Shown here piece after piece: positions 7,594 to 15,525 of a stretch of DNA of 25,489 nt. This stretch comes from an uncultured Collinsella sp. (lineage in GTDB: Bacteria; Actinomycetota; Coriobacteriia; Coriobacteriales; Coriobacteriaceae). Under the pieces are notes generated by a model. The model searched no databases. It was not told the DNA's origin and worked only from the letters and a program-made list of their open reading frames with translations. Numbering within the stretch: the first letter of the stretch is position 1; each line of letters opens with the position of its first letter. A program made the position numbers and the translations under genes. Location: the NCBI GenBank assembly GCA_902464645.1, contig CABQKL010000018.1:1-25489 (forward strand), in the 5' to 3' direction.

Positions 7594-8496
7594 ATGGATC
7601 GCAAAAAAGCAATCGCGCTCTCATTTTCCGTTCCCGTCGCATGGGGCTTTTCGTATCCCCTCATGAAGATCGGCATGGACAGCATGAACGCCACGAGCAT
7701 CGTCGCGCTACGCTGCATCATCGCCTTTGTGGTCTGCCTGCTGCTCTTCCACAAGTACGCGTTGCGCATCAACCGCGACCTTATGGTCCGTGCCGCCATC
7801 ATCGGCGCCATTATGGCAACCGAGCTCACCTGCATGTGCCTGGGCTCCAGCCTCACCTCCGCCTCCACCGCCGGCTTTTTGCAGAGCCTGACGGTCGTGA
7901 TCGTGCCGTTTGCCAACGCCGCCCTGCTGCGTCGCGCCCCCGAGCGCAAAGTGCTCGTCGGCACCGCCATCGTCACCTGCGGTATGTTGCTGCTCTCGGG
8001 CGCAGACTTTACCAGCCTGAATCCCGGCGCGATCATCATGCTGCTCTCGGCCTTTATCTATGCCAGCCACATTATCGTGGCCAAGCGCTTTGTCGAAGAA
8101 GTCGATCCGCTTGCTCTGGGCGTTTGGCAGCTGGGCTTCGGCGGCTTGTTCTCGGGCATCGCCGCATGCGTCTTTGGCGGTTTCACACTTCCCAGTACGC
8201 CCAGCGAGATCGTGGTCGTCGTCGCGCTCGCACTCATCTGCTCTGCCTACGGCTTTATCACCCAGACGCTCGTGCAGCCCCATGTACCCGCCGAGACCAC
8301 CGGCTTCGCCTTCTCGCTTGAGCCGGTCTGCTCCGCTGTCTTCTCGTTCTTCCTAGTCGGCGAGGTCCTGAGCCCCATCGCCTTCCTGGGTGCAGCTCTC
8401 ATCCTCACCGGCGTCATGGCGGCAACCGTCGAGCTTCCGCGCCTCCGCGCACATGGACGCGCTCGTATGGCAGGAGCGCCCGAGCGCGCCTCGTAG
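7594..8496 (+). CDS. DMT-superfamily transporter, EamA domains (LysR-adjacent)
   Basis: 300 aa with about ten hydrophobic helices in two EamA repeats. The first begins ALSFSVPVAWGFSYPLMKIG with NATSIVALRCIIAFVVCLLL; the second begins at GAIIMLLSAFIYASHIIVAK and ends with FSLEPVCSAVFSFFLVGEVL and AFLGAALILTGV, the standard EamA end. These carriers move amino acids or other metabolites, often outward. AAAAGGAG with a 5-6 nt spacer precedes ATG 7594. Divergent from the LysR gene, which is the likely regulator. Confidence 0.92.
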   Translation: MDRKKAIALSFSVPVAWGFSYPLMKIGMDSMNATSIVALRCIIAFVVCLLLFHKYALRINRDLMVRAAIIGAIMATELTCMCLGSSLTSASTAGFLQSLTVVIVPFANAALLRRAPERKVLVGTAIVTCGMLLLSGADFTSLNPGAIIMLLSAFIYASHIIVAKRFVEEVDPLALGVWQLGFGGLFSGIAACVFGGFTLPSTPSEIVVVVALALICSAYGFITQTLVQPHVPAETTGFAFSLEPVCSAVFSFFLVGEVLSPIAFLGAALILTGVMAATVELPRLRAHGRARMAGAPERAS

Positions 8497-8523
8497 ACCC
8501 CGCTCTTCATGCAGCCGCGGCAT

Positions 8524-8567
8524 AAAGGCAACCGGTGCGCCTTTACAATAGATGCCAACAGAGCATC
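8524..8567 (+). other. Two adjacent small hairpins between EamA and ung
   Basis: AAAGGC/GCCTTT (8524-8529, 8539-8544) and GATGC/GCATC (8551-8555, 8563-8567) stand side by side. The first may be a weak terminator of the EamA gene, although no T run follows. TACAAT at 8544-8549 could be the -10 of ung, with no good -35. Confidence 0.3.
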
Positions 8568-8584
8568 TGCCATAAAGGAGCCCC

Positions 8585-9310
8585 ATGGACACCGCAACCC
8601 GCGACCGCAACATAGCAACTTGGTTGGGCAATGCGCCGCAGCCGGTACGTGACACTACGAACCAGCTGCTCGAGCGCATCGCCCTTTTGCGTGCCGAGCA
8701 GACTATCTACCCGGCACAAGACGACATCCTCAATGCCCTCGCCTACACCCCGGCCGACCAGGTCAAAGTTGTCATCTTGGGTCAAGACCCCTATCACGGA
8801 CCCAACCAGGCCATGGGACTGTCGTTCTCGGTCCCCGCGACGCAAACCAAGTTGCCGCCGAGCCTGCGCAACATCTACAAGGAACTCAATGCCGATCTGG
8901 GCTGCCCCATTCCCGCCACGGGAGACCTAACCCCATGGGCACAACAGGGCGTCCTACTCCTTAACACTACGCTCACCGTGCGCGAGCATGCCGCCAACTC
9001 GCACGCCAAACTGGGCTGGAGCACCCTGACCGACTACGTTATCGAACGCTGTTGCCAGCTGCCCCAGTCGGTAGTCTTTTTGGCATGGGGCCGCTTTGCC
9101 CAGCAGATGGTCGAAGGTAAGCTCGTCACAACTGGCGCGGGCAAGGCAACCGACAAGTTCTGTCTGGCCTCCACGCACCCCTCGCCGCTTTCGGCCAACC
9201 GTGCCACGGCAGAACTCCCCGCCTTTATGGGATCGCGCCCCTTCTCGGCAGCCAATCGGCTACTCGAACAGCACGGCTCGACCCCCGTCAACTGGACTTG
9301 CCTCGGCTAA
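8585..9310 (+). CDS. ung: Uracil-DNA glycosylase, family 1
   Basis: 241 aa, standard length. Motif A GQDPYHGPNQAMGLSFSV (from residue 66, catalytic Asp68), the LLLNTTLTVRE segment (124-134) and the DNA-intercalation loop HPSPLSANR (198-206) are all intact. The enzyme removes uracil from DNA to start base-excision repair, in the cytoplasm. AAAGGAG precedes ATG 8585. Its gene lies 88 bp after the EamA gene and is convergent with the SDR gene, sharing a strong terminator. Confidence 0.97.
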   Translation: MDTATRDRNIATWLGNAPQPVRDTTNQLLERIALLRAEQTIYPAQDDILNALAYTPADQVKVVILGQDPYHGPNQAMGLSFSVPATQTKLPPSLRNIYKELNADLGCPIPATGDLTPWAQQGVLLLNTTLTVREHAANSHAKLGWSTLTDYVIERCCQLPQSVVFLAWGRFAQQMVEGKLVTTGAGKATDKFCLASTHPSPLSANRATAELPAFMGSRPFSAANRLLEQHGSTPVNWTCLG

Positions 9311-9325
9311 AAATCGATACATCAA

Positions 9326-9359
9326 AAACGCGCCCGACGGCTTTCCATCGGGCGCGTTT
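9326..9359. terminator. Bidirectional terminator between ung and the SDR gene
   Basis: Perfect 12-bp stem AAACGCGCCCGA / TCGGGCGCGTTT (9326-9337, 9348-9359) with a 10-nt loop. A-rich on the left and T-ending on the right, so it works for ung (plus) and, read in reverse with the T run, for the SDR operon whose stop is at 9361. Confidence 0.85.
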
Positions 9360-9360
9360 C

Positions 9361-10041
9361 CTACTCGTGCCAAATAAATTGCGTGCGGCCGGCCTCGCCG
9401 CCATCGATCAACAGGCTCTGCCCGGTCATAAACCGGTTGGTCACGCCCACAAAGTAGATCCACTCGGCGATCTCTTGGGCGGTGGCCCAACGTTTAAGCG
9501 GCGTGAGCTCCATAATCTGGTTCCACAGGTGCTCGTCTTCCATCACGCAACGGTTGAGCGGCGTGATAACGCCGCCCGGGTCCACACTGTTGGCGATGGC
9601 CTGCGGCGCTAGACGGTTTGCAAGGTTCTTGGTGTAGGCGATAACGCCGCCCTTGCTGGCGGCATAGGCGGGAAACTCCGATCCCGTATGCCCACTCGCC
9701 GACCCCACATTGACCACGGATTTGATAGCCGGCGCCGGCTTGGCGGCAAGTCCCTCCCCCACAAAGGCATAGCGCTCGGTCACGTTGATGGTGCCACACA
9801 GGTTGGCGGCGATGTCGTCGGCCGAATCCTGCGTACCAGCAACGTTCACGATCACCTGGGGTTCAAGGTCGCCTGGAAACGAGCCCGGCTCGCGGACATC
9901 AACGATCAGATGGCGGTAGCGCTCGTCTTCGATCGCCGCCGGCAAAAGATCAAAGCCCACGACTTCGTGTCCCTCGTCCAAAAAACGCTGCACGCATGCG
10001 ACTCCGATACCGCCCGAAGCGCCCGTGATCAAAACCCGCAT
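9361..10041 (-). CDS. Short-chain dehydrogenase/reductase (SDR)
   Basis: 226 aa, a slightly short classical SDR. The NAD(P)-binding loop TGASGGIG is at residues 6-13, NVAG at ~66-69, the catalytic serine in NVGSASG (~111-117) and the YxxxK pair at Y126/K130 (AYAASKGG). The C-terminus GQSLLIDGG is typical. An Asp in VVGFDLLP (residue 31) at the end of the second strand suggests NAD(H) preference, by family rule. The substrate is unknown; similar proteins are often called FabG-like or 3-alpha-hydroxysteroid dehydrogenase-like, and neither name can be justified here. It starts 9 bp after the transporter stop, its AAGGAG overlapping that stop, so the two form an operon. Confidence 0.9.
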   Translation of the reverse strand: MRVLITGASGGIGVACVQRFLDEGHEVVGFDLLPAAIEDERYRHLIVDVREPGSFPGDLEPQVIVNVAGTQDSADDIAANLCGTINVTERYAFVGEGLAAKPAPAIKSVVNVGSASGHTGSEFPAYAASKGGVIAYTKNLANRLAPQAIANSVDPGGVITPLNRCVMEDEHLWNQIMELTPLKRWATAQEIAEWIYFVGVTNRFMTGQSLLIDGGEAGRTQFIWHE

Positions 10042-10050
10042 ACTTGCTCC

Positions 10051-10773
10051 TTAGGCGGTTGCGTGGCGCTCGAGGTACTCGGAGCCCACGTTCTCGCGCT
10101 CCCAGCCGCGCACGACCTTGTAGCCCACGGGGCTCAGGAAGACCTCACACAGCAGCTCGGCAACAGCGCCGGTCAGCGAGCACATAAGAACCTGCACCCA
10201 GGTCCAGCCAAAGAACGTGTGACTCACCACAATGGCAAAGACCAGGTTGTCGATAAACTGGCCAACACCCGTAGACACATAGGAACGGAAGGCAAAGCTC
10301 GCAAAGTTATTCTTTTTGAGCATACGGCCGAGCGACTGGTTGAGCGTGGAGTTAACCACGGCAGAAACGAGCATTGCCAGCGAAGAGCCCAGCACCACGT
10401 ACCAGGTGCCGCCGATGGTGGCGTTAAGGGCAGTGTTGACCTCAGTCATGCCCGTGTCGTAGTAGGCGCCCCACATGCCGGGCGTGAGCGAGCATGCCCA
10501 AAAGCACAGGCTCACGGCCAGGTTGACCAGCAGCGCGAGGATAGAGATTTTGATGGATGCCTTGGCGCCAAAGCGCTTGCAAATCATGTCCTGGCACAAA
10601 AACGAGACCCAGCTCACCACAAAGCCGCAATCGAGCGCCAGATACGGCAGGCTGATAAGCTCCTTGTTGGCCAGCAGGTTCATCATGATGACACTCACGA
10701 AAAACAGCGAAACCGTTGCCGCGGGAATGCTCCGCAACAGGACCTTGTAGTCCTCCATGACCTTCTTGATCAT
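10051..10773 (-). CDS. YhhQ/VUT-family queuosine precursor transporter
   Basis: 240 aa from ATG 10773, preceded by AAAGGAG with a 6-nt spacer; the longer open frame up to 10917 overlaps the promoter and terminator and is not used. The protein has about six helices. Family features are MNLLANKELIS (~31-41), an early hydrophobic pair, DMICKRFGAKASIKIS (~62-77, the D...R.G.K.A region) and the late VGQFIDNLVFAIVVSH segment. YhhQ proteins (DUF165, TIGR00697-like) import queuosine precursors, preQ0 or preQ1 and in some gut bacteria other forms, for tRNA modification. No queuosine synthesis gene lies nearby, consistent with salvage. It heads a two-gene operon with an SDR and has its own promoter and a structured leader resembling a preQ1 riboswitch. 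Confidence 0.87.
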   Translation of the reverse strand: MIKKVMEDYKVLLRSIPAATVSLFFVSVIMMNLLANKELISLPYLALDCGFVVSWVSFLCQDMICKRFGAKASIKISILALLVNLAVSLCFWACSLTPGMWGAYYDTGMTEVNTALNATIGGTWYVVLGSSLAMLVSAVVNSTLNQSLGRMLKKNNFASFAFRSYVSTGVGQFIDNLVFAIVVSHTFFGWTWVQVLMCSLTGAVAELLCEVFLSPVGYKVVRGWERENVGSEYLERHATA

Positions 10774-10779
10774 TATGTA

Positions 10780-10829
10780 CTCCTTTGGTTTTAGGTTTAA
10801 CGAGCAGGATATCGGACCCGAACTGCTCG
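10780..10829 (-). promoter_or_regulatory. Candidate preQ1-I-like riboswitch in the transporter leader
   Basis: In the minus-strand leader a perfect 7-bp stem CGAGCAG/CTGCTCG (10829-10823, 10807-10801) encloses a 15-nt loop starting TTCGGGT. It is followed directly by an A-rich tail TTAAACCTAAAACC and then the ribosome binding site AAAGGAG. Loop GGGT can pair with ACCT in the tail, and loop TCC with GGA of the ribosome binding site, giving an H-type pseudoknot. This layout (one stem, short loop, UUAA-A-rich tail merging into the ribosome binding site) is that of translational preQ1-I riboswitches such as the one from Thermoanaerobacter (Caldanaerobacter) tengcongensis. The gene family downstream is a known preQ1 riboswitch target. 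The stem is 7 bp, longer than the usual ~5, and the loop match is partial, so this is a candidate only. Confidence 0.45.
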
Positions 10830-10858
10830 GACGCCCCGGTCTTGAGACGACGGTGGGT

Positions 10859-10887
10859 ATGATAGCCGCTCGCGCGGCATAAGGCAA
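10859..10887 (-). promoter_or_regulatory. Sigma-70-type promoter of the transporter-SDR operon
   Basis: On the minus strand TTGCCT (10887-10882) and TATCAT (10864-10859) are separated by exactly 17 bp. It lies just past the prfC terminator and gives a leader of about 80 nt holding the candidate riboswitch. Confidence 0.6.
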
Positions 10888-10893
10888 ACAAAC

Positions 10894-10923
10894 GGCGCGG
10901 CAGCCCCACAGGACCACCGCGCC
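10894..10923 (-). terminator. prfC terminator
   Basis: Stem GGCGCGG/CCGCGCC (10923-10917, 10900-10894) just past the prfC stop at 10930, followed on the minus strand by GTTTGTTTG. The 16-nt loop can pair further inside. Confidence 0.65.
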
Positions 10924-10929
10924 AATGCG

Positions 10930-12543
<1,614 letters not shown>

Positions 12544-12590
12544 GCGGATCCTTTCTTGCATTGAGTGCATTATGTCGTTGTAACCGCACT

Positions 12591-12596
12591 ATTGTA
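12591..12596 (-). promoter_or_regulatory. Possible -10 element of prfC
   Basis: TACAAT on the minus strand, about 48 nt before the prfC ATG. No convincing -35 at 16-18 bp. Confidence 0.35.
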
Positions 12597-12685
12597 GCCG
12601 CGAAATCCCGCTCTAGAGCGCCTATCAGGACAAATTCATCAGTTGGAGCCTGGTTAGCAGTCGATGGCGACACTCCGCAGCAGTT

Positions 12686-12984
12686 TGTCTCGATCTGTAA
12701 CATCTAGACGGTTTTTGAACCTCTACCTGTTACAGATTTAGACAACCAGGTGGGCGTCCCAGAAAGATCTCAATCTGTAACATCTAGCCACTCAAAACGG
12801 GTCCATCTGTTACAGATTGAGATATAAGGATAGACGGGTGGCCAATGTCTCGATCTGTAACATCTAGCAGCCAAAATCTTCTCCAGTTGTTACAGATTTA
12901 GACAAACAGGTGGGGCCCGCCAGCAAAATCTCAATCTGTAACAGGTAGCCGTCCAAATCGGTTCCAGATGTTACAGATTGAGAT
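12686..12984. repeat. Tandem array of four palindromic hairpin units, 80-bp period
   Basis: Four inverted repeats follow each other: A 12686-12744, B 12767-12823, C 12846-12904, D 12928-12984. All share arms with ATCTGTAACA and TGTTACAGAT. A and C have 17-nt arms (TGTCTCGATCTGTAACA / TGTTACAGATTTAGACA, two non-Watson-Crick positions). B and D have perfect 16-nt arms (ATCTCAATCTGTAACA / TGTTACAGATTGAGAT). Every loop is exactly 25 nt (12703-12727, 12783-12807, 12863-12887, 12944-12968) but the loop sequences differ apart from a TAG near the left side. Linkers are 22, 22 and 23 nt; those after A and C share CAGGTGGG. The centres are 80, 80 and 81 bp apart. The A-B-A-B order suggests duplication of a 160-bp pair. 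It fills the gap between prfC and the divergent GntR operon; no gene is seen in it. Confidence 0.92.
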
Positions 12985-13016
12985 GAATGAACGAGCGGAC
13001 AATCCGTATTTACCTC

Positions 13017-13046
13017 TTGCATAACTGTGCATAGTGTATATATACT
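13017..13046 (+). promoter_or_regulatory. Promoter of the GntR-ABC operon
   Basis: TTGCAT (13017-13022) and TATACT (13041-13046) with an 18-bp spacer, 49 bp upstream of the GTG start. The -10 lies inside the palindromic operator described next. Confidence 0.65.
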
Positions 13047-13067
13047 GTGCTTACCGGTTATATACAC
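13034..13067 (+). promoter_or_regulatory. Probable GntR (YtrA-type) operator
   Basis: GTGTATATA (13034-13042) and its exact complement TATATACAC (13059-13067), 16 nt apart, cover the -10 and start point. A second, overlapping imperfect palindrome (GCATAGT...ACTGTGC, 13029-13050) surrounds the left arm. YtrA-type GntR repressors bind GTGTA...TACAC-like sites in front of their own operons, so autoregulation is likely. Confidence 0.65.
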
Positions 13068-13094
13068 GTGTAGCCCAACAGCTAAGGAGCCGCT

Positions 13095-13475
13095 GTGGAC
13101 ATCATCCTATCCAATTCGAGCGACAAGCCCATCTACGAGCAAATAGCCTCGCAGGTCAAAGCTCAGATCCTTTCGGGCGCACTCACTGCGGGAGCCAAAC
13201 TCCCCAGCATCCGTGCACTCGCGAGCGATCTTGGCGTGAGCGTCATCACCACCAAGCGCGCCTACGCCGACCTGGAGCAGCTCGGGTTTATCTGCACCGT
13301 GCAGGGCAAGGGCTGCTTTGTCGCCGAGGGCAACCAAGAACTCTTGCGCGAAAACCAGCTCTGCCATATCGAAGAGCTGCTTGCGAAAGCGGCAAGCCAA
13401 GCCGAAGCCTTGGGCGTCACGCGCGACAAGCTGCACGAAATGCTCGACCTGGTAGCCCCCGAAACCATGCAGTAG
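13095..13475 (+). CDS. GntR-family transcriptional regulator, YtrA subfamily
   Basis: 126 aa starting at GTG 13095 with AAGGAG and a 5-nt spacer. The winged helix-turn-helix occupies residues ~10-75: KPIYEQIASQVKAQILSGAL, KLPSIRALASDLGVSVITT and YADLEQLGFICTVQGKGCFV are the classic GntR pattern. The tail is only ~50 residues and helical (LLRENQLCHIEELLAKAASQ), with no effector domain, which is the YtrA type. Such repressors usually control the ABC transporter encoded just downstream in response to cell-wall-acting antibiotics. It is the first gene of a three-gene operon (next ATG 23 bp after the stop). Confidence 0.93.
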   Translation: MDIILSNSSDKPIYEQIASQVKAQILSGALTAGAKLPSIRALASDLGVSVITTKRAYADLEQLGFICTVQGKGCFVAEGNQELLRENQLCHIEELLAKAASQAEALGVTRDKLHEMLDLVAPETMQ

Positions 13476-13498
13476 CCATCTGCAAGAAAGGCTATACC

Positions 13499-14380
13499 AT
13501 GCAAAACTTGCTTGAACTCAAAGGCATCTCACGCACTGTAAGCGACCGCTTTTCGCTGCGCGACGTCACGCTTGCCGTGAAGCCTGGCCAGATCGTCGGC
13601 TTTGTTGGTGCCAACGGTGCTGGCAAAACAACGACGATTCGAGCTGCTCTCGGGCTTATAAAGCTCGATGCAGGCGAAGTGTACCTGTTTGGGCAGCGCT
13701 GTGGCGCCGACGCGCCCGATGAGTCGCAACGCCATCTACGCTCCCGCGTCGGTCTTGTCCTGGACACGTGCCCCTTCCCCTCCACGCTCAAGGTGGGCCA
13801 GATCGAGTCGCTCGTAGGCCCGGCGTACCCCACGTGGGACCGCGAAACGTTCGCCGGATTCATCAACCGATTTGGCCTCGATCCTAAGACAAAAGTCAAG
13901 GACCTCTCCCGCGGCATGGGCATGAAACTGCAGCTTGCCTGTGCACTCAGTCACAATGCCAAACTGCTCGTTTTGGACGAAGCCACCGCAGGCCTCGATC
14001 CCATGGCACGCGAGGAACTGCTCGATGAGCTGCTTGCCTTTGTCGCCGACGGTCAGCACAGCGTGCTGCTCTCGAGCCACATTACGTCCGACCTCGATCG
14101 CGCCGCCGACCGCGTCATCTGCATCGATAACGGCTCGATTATTTTTGACCTGCCGCGCGAGGACATTACCGACCGAGCCGGCATCGCCCACTGCACCCAA
14201 GCACAGGCCGCCGAGCTTATGGCTTGCGTCGAAGGCGCCCGTGCCGTCCACCACGCCTATAGCGTGGACGTGCTCGTACCCAACCGTCGCGAAACGCTCG
14301 AGGCCTTCCCCGAGATTCCCAGCGATCGGGCAACCATTGATGACTATCTTCGCCTCATGCTGAAAGGAGCTTCGAAATGA
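13499..14380 (+). CDS. ABC transporter ATP-binding protein (YtrB/BcrA-like)
   Basis: 293 aa from ATG 13499 (AGAAAGG upstream). The frame is open further back into the GntR gene but that part is a shadow. Walker A GANGAGKTT (37-45), signature LSRGMGMKLQ (136-145), Walker B LLVLDEATAGLD (156-167) and H-loop His194 (SSHIT) are intact. The usual Q-loop glutamine is not obvious: the segment reads VGLVLDTCPFPSTLKV, as in the BcrA group, where this site varies. The C-terminal ~80 residues are typical for BcrA/YtrB proteins. It powers the membrane protein encoded next, with which it overlaps by ATGA, so translational coupling is expected. Confidence 0.93.
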   Translation: MQNLLELKGISRTVSDRFSLRDVTLAVKPGQIVGFVGANGAGKTTTIRAALGLIKLDAGEVYLFGQRCGADAPDESQRHLRSRVGLVLDTCPFPSTLKVGQIESLVGPAYPTWDRETFAGFINRFGLDPKTKVKDLSRGMGMKLQLACALSHNAKLLVLDEATAGLDPMAREELLDELLAFVADGQHSVLLSSHITSDLDRAADRVICIDNGSIIFDLPREDITDRAGIAHCTQAQAAELMACVEGARAVHHAYSVDVLVPNRRETLEAFPEIPSDRATIDDYLRLMLKGASK

Positions 14381-15075
14381 AACGCGCCTTTATGTCCGAG
14401 CTCGCCATCGCTCGCTCGCTTATCCCGAGCATTGCAGGCGTCGGCCTGTTCATGTTTGTCGTGCTGACCCTTGCCAACGCGTCGGATGTCGATTCCGGCA
14501 TGAGCGCCGGCGCCTGTGCGGTCAGCGCAATGTCGCCCATCATAATCATGAACTCGCTAGCTGGCTACGATAACCAAAACGGCTGGGAGCGTTATCGAGC
14601 AACGTTGCCCTTCTCGCGCAAAGACATCATCTGCGCACGCTACTTGTGCATCGTTGTCTTCTCGGCCATCATGGCCTGCGCCGCCGCGCTTCTGAGCATC
14701 GTCTCCATCCCGCTTTTCAACAGCGCGGGCATCCCCTCGACGGGACAGGCCGTCTTTGAGACCGCAATGGCCTCGGCGGCATCGATGCTCATCTCCCTCA
14801 TGATGGTGTTTTTGGCGCAGCCGCTGTTCTTTCGATTTGGACACATGGAGGCGCTGCGCCTATCCGTTGGCCTGTTTGCCCTGCTTGGTTGCGGCACAAT
14901 GGCCACGCTGAGCTCCTCCAACCCCATCAGCAACTGGCTCATGTCGATTGCCGGAGCAAATCCCGATCCCGCCGTTCTGGGCTGTCTGTGCGCAGGAATT
15001 GCCGTGCTGGCCCTCGCGCTATGTGCAATCAGCTGCACCGTCAGCACCAAGGTTTATCGAGTACGCGACCTGTAA
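14377..15075 (+). CDS. ABC-2 type transporter permease
   Basis: 232 aa, six hydrophobic segments: ~14-34, ~45-65, ~86-110, ~125-147, ~155-180 and ~198-222. It starts at ATG 14377 overlapping the ATPase stop (ATGA). The segment SLAGYDNQNGWERYRATLPF with RKDIICARYL (between helices 2 and 3) is the pattern of the ABC2_membrane_5 family found beside YtrA-type regulators. With the ATPase it probably forms an exporter or target-sensing pump; the substrate is unknown. A hairpin with flanking A and T runs follows. Confidence 0.88.
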   Translation: MKRAFMSELAIARSLIPSIAGVGLFMFVVLTLANASDVDSGMSAGACAVSAMSPIIIMNSLAGYDNQNGWERYRATLPFSRKDIICARYLCIVVFSAIMACAAALLSIVSIPLFNSAGIPSTGQAVFETAMASAASMLISLMMVFLAQPLFFRFGHMEALRLSVGLFALLGCGTMATLSSSNPISNWLMSIAGANPDPAVLGCLCAGIAVLALALCAISCTVSTKVYRVRDL

Positions 15076-15084
15076 TCGACAGCT

Positions 15085-15117
15085 AAAAAAGCTTAGGTGG
15101 TACCCCGCTTATTTTTT
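15085..15117 (+). terminator. Terminator of the GntR-ABC operon
   Basis: AAAAAAGC and GCTTATTTTTT flank a short segment that can itself fold (GG...CC). The stem is short, but it is followed by TTTTTT and lies 10 bp past the permease stop. The inner GGTGGTACC resembles part of a T-box core; see rejected items. Confidence 0.5.
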
Positions 15118-15202
15118 CAATGAAACAAGGCGGCATAGCGTCACCACCGCCCCTCACAGCAGGCCGTCTAGTTCTTGGCAACCAAAAAGACACCGTCAGC
15201 AT

Positions 15203-15388
15203 ATCGAAGGTGAATACTTTTCCGAGAAGTGAACGAGTAAAAACAGTGCCCTGTAGCATCGACATTTTTAAGGACTCAATTCCTGCGGTTTTTGTCTAAG
15301 AATCCTGCAGTTTTGTTCGAAAAAAGCGTGCATGTTCCAGGGGTCCAGATTTACTCGTTCACTTCGCGGAAAACCATTCACCTTCGAT
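15203..15388. repeat. Inverted-repeat intergenic element, about 186 bp (MITE-like)
   Basis: Arms 15203-15263 and 15328-15388 are inverted copies, matching at about 48 of 61 positions without gaps. The outer 38 nt match at 35 positions and include GAAGTGAACGAGTAAA and ATCGAAGGTGAAT. The 64-nt centre holds an imperfect tandem pair, TCCTGCGGTTTTTGTC and TCCTGCAGTTTTGTTC. Together the arms could make a long imperfect hairpin. It lies in a 450-bp gap between the ABC operon and the second EamA gene; no coding frame was accepted there. The rest of the gap (15389-15525) holds the EamA leader, with a TATCAT at 15463-15468 that may be a -10. Confidence 0.8.
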
Positions 15389-15525
15389 TCGAGCCTTAAC
15401 CAAATGCCCTCTCGAACTATGGCCCCTGTCTCACCACAGCGATATCAAAGCTTCATGGCGGGACGGTATCATCGGACGAGCGCCGTAAATCTGGCGCGGT
15501 CGTTCTTTGGGGAGGCATTTCACCC

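Noticed and set aside
10774..10917. 48-residue N-terminal extension of the queuosine-precursor transporter
   Set aside because: It covers the prfC terminator, a good promoter and the structured leader; ATG 10773 has an AAAGGAG and matches the family start.
12686..12984. CRISPR array
   Set aside because: The repeated parts are inverted arms around a 25-nt loop with 22-23 nt linkers, not direct repeats with unique spacers, and linkers and loops share sequence. No cas gene is present.
13034..13498. N-terminal extension of the ABC ATPase over the GntR gene
   Set aside because: The Arg-rich translation has no domain and overlaps a certain gene; ATG 13499 with AGAAAGG begins exactly at the ABC domain.
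15085..15117. T-box leader core (AGGTGGTACC followed by a terminator)
   Set aside because: The core differs from AGGGTGGNACCGCG, it lies 10 bp after the permease stop with no room for a specifier stem, and a simple terminator explains it. The next gene starts over 400 bp later.
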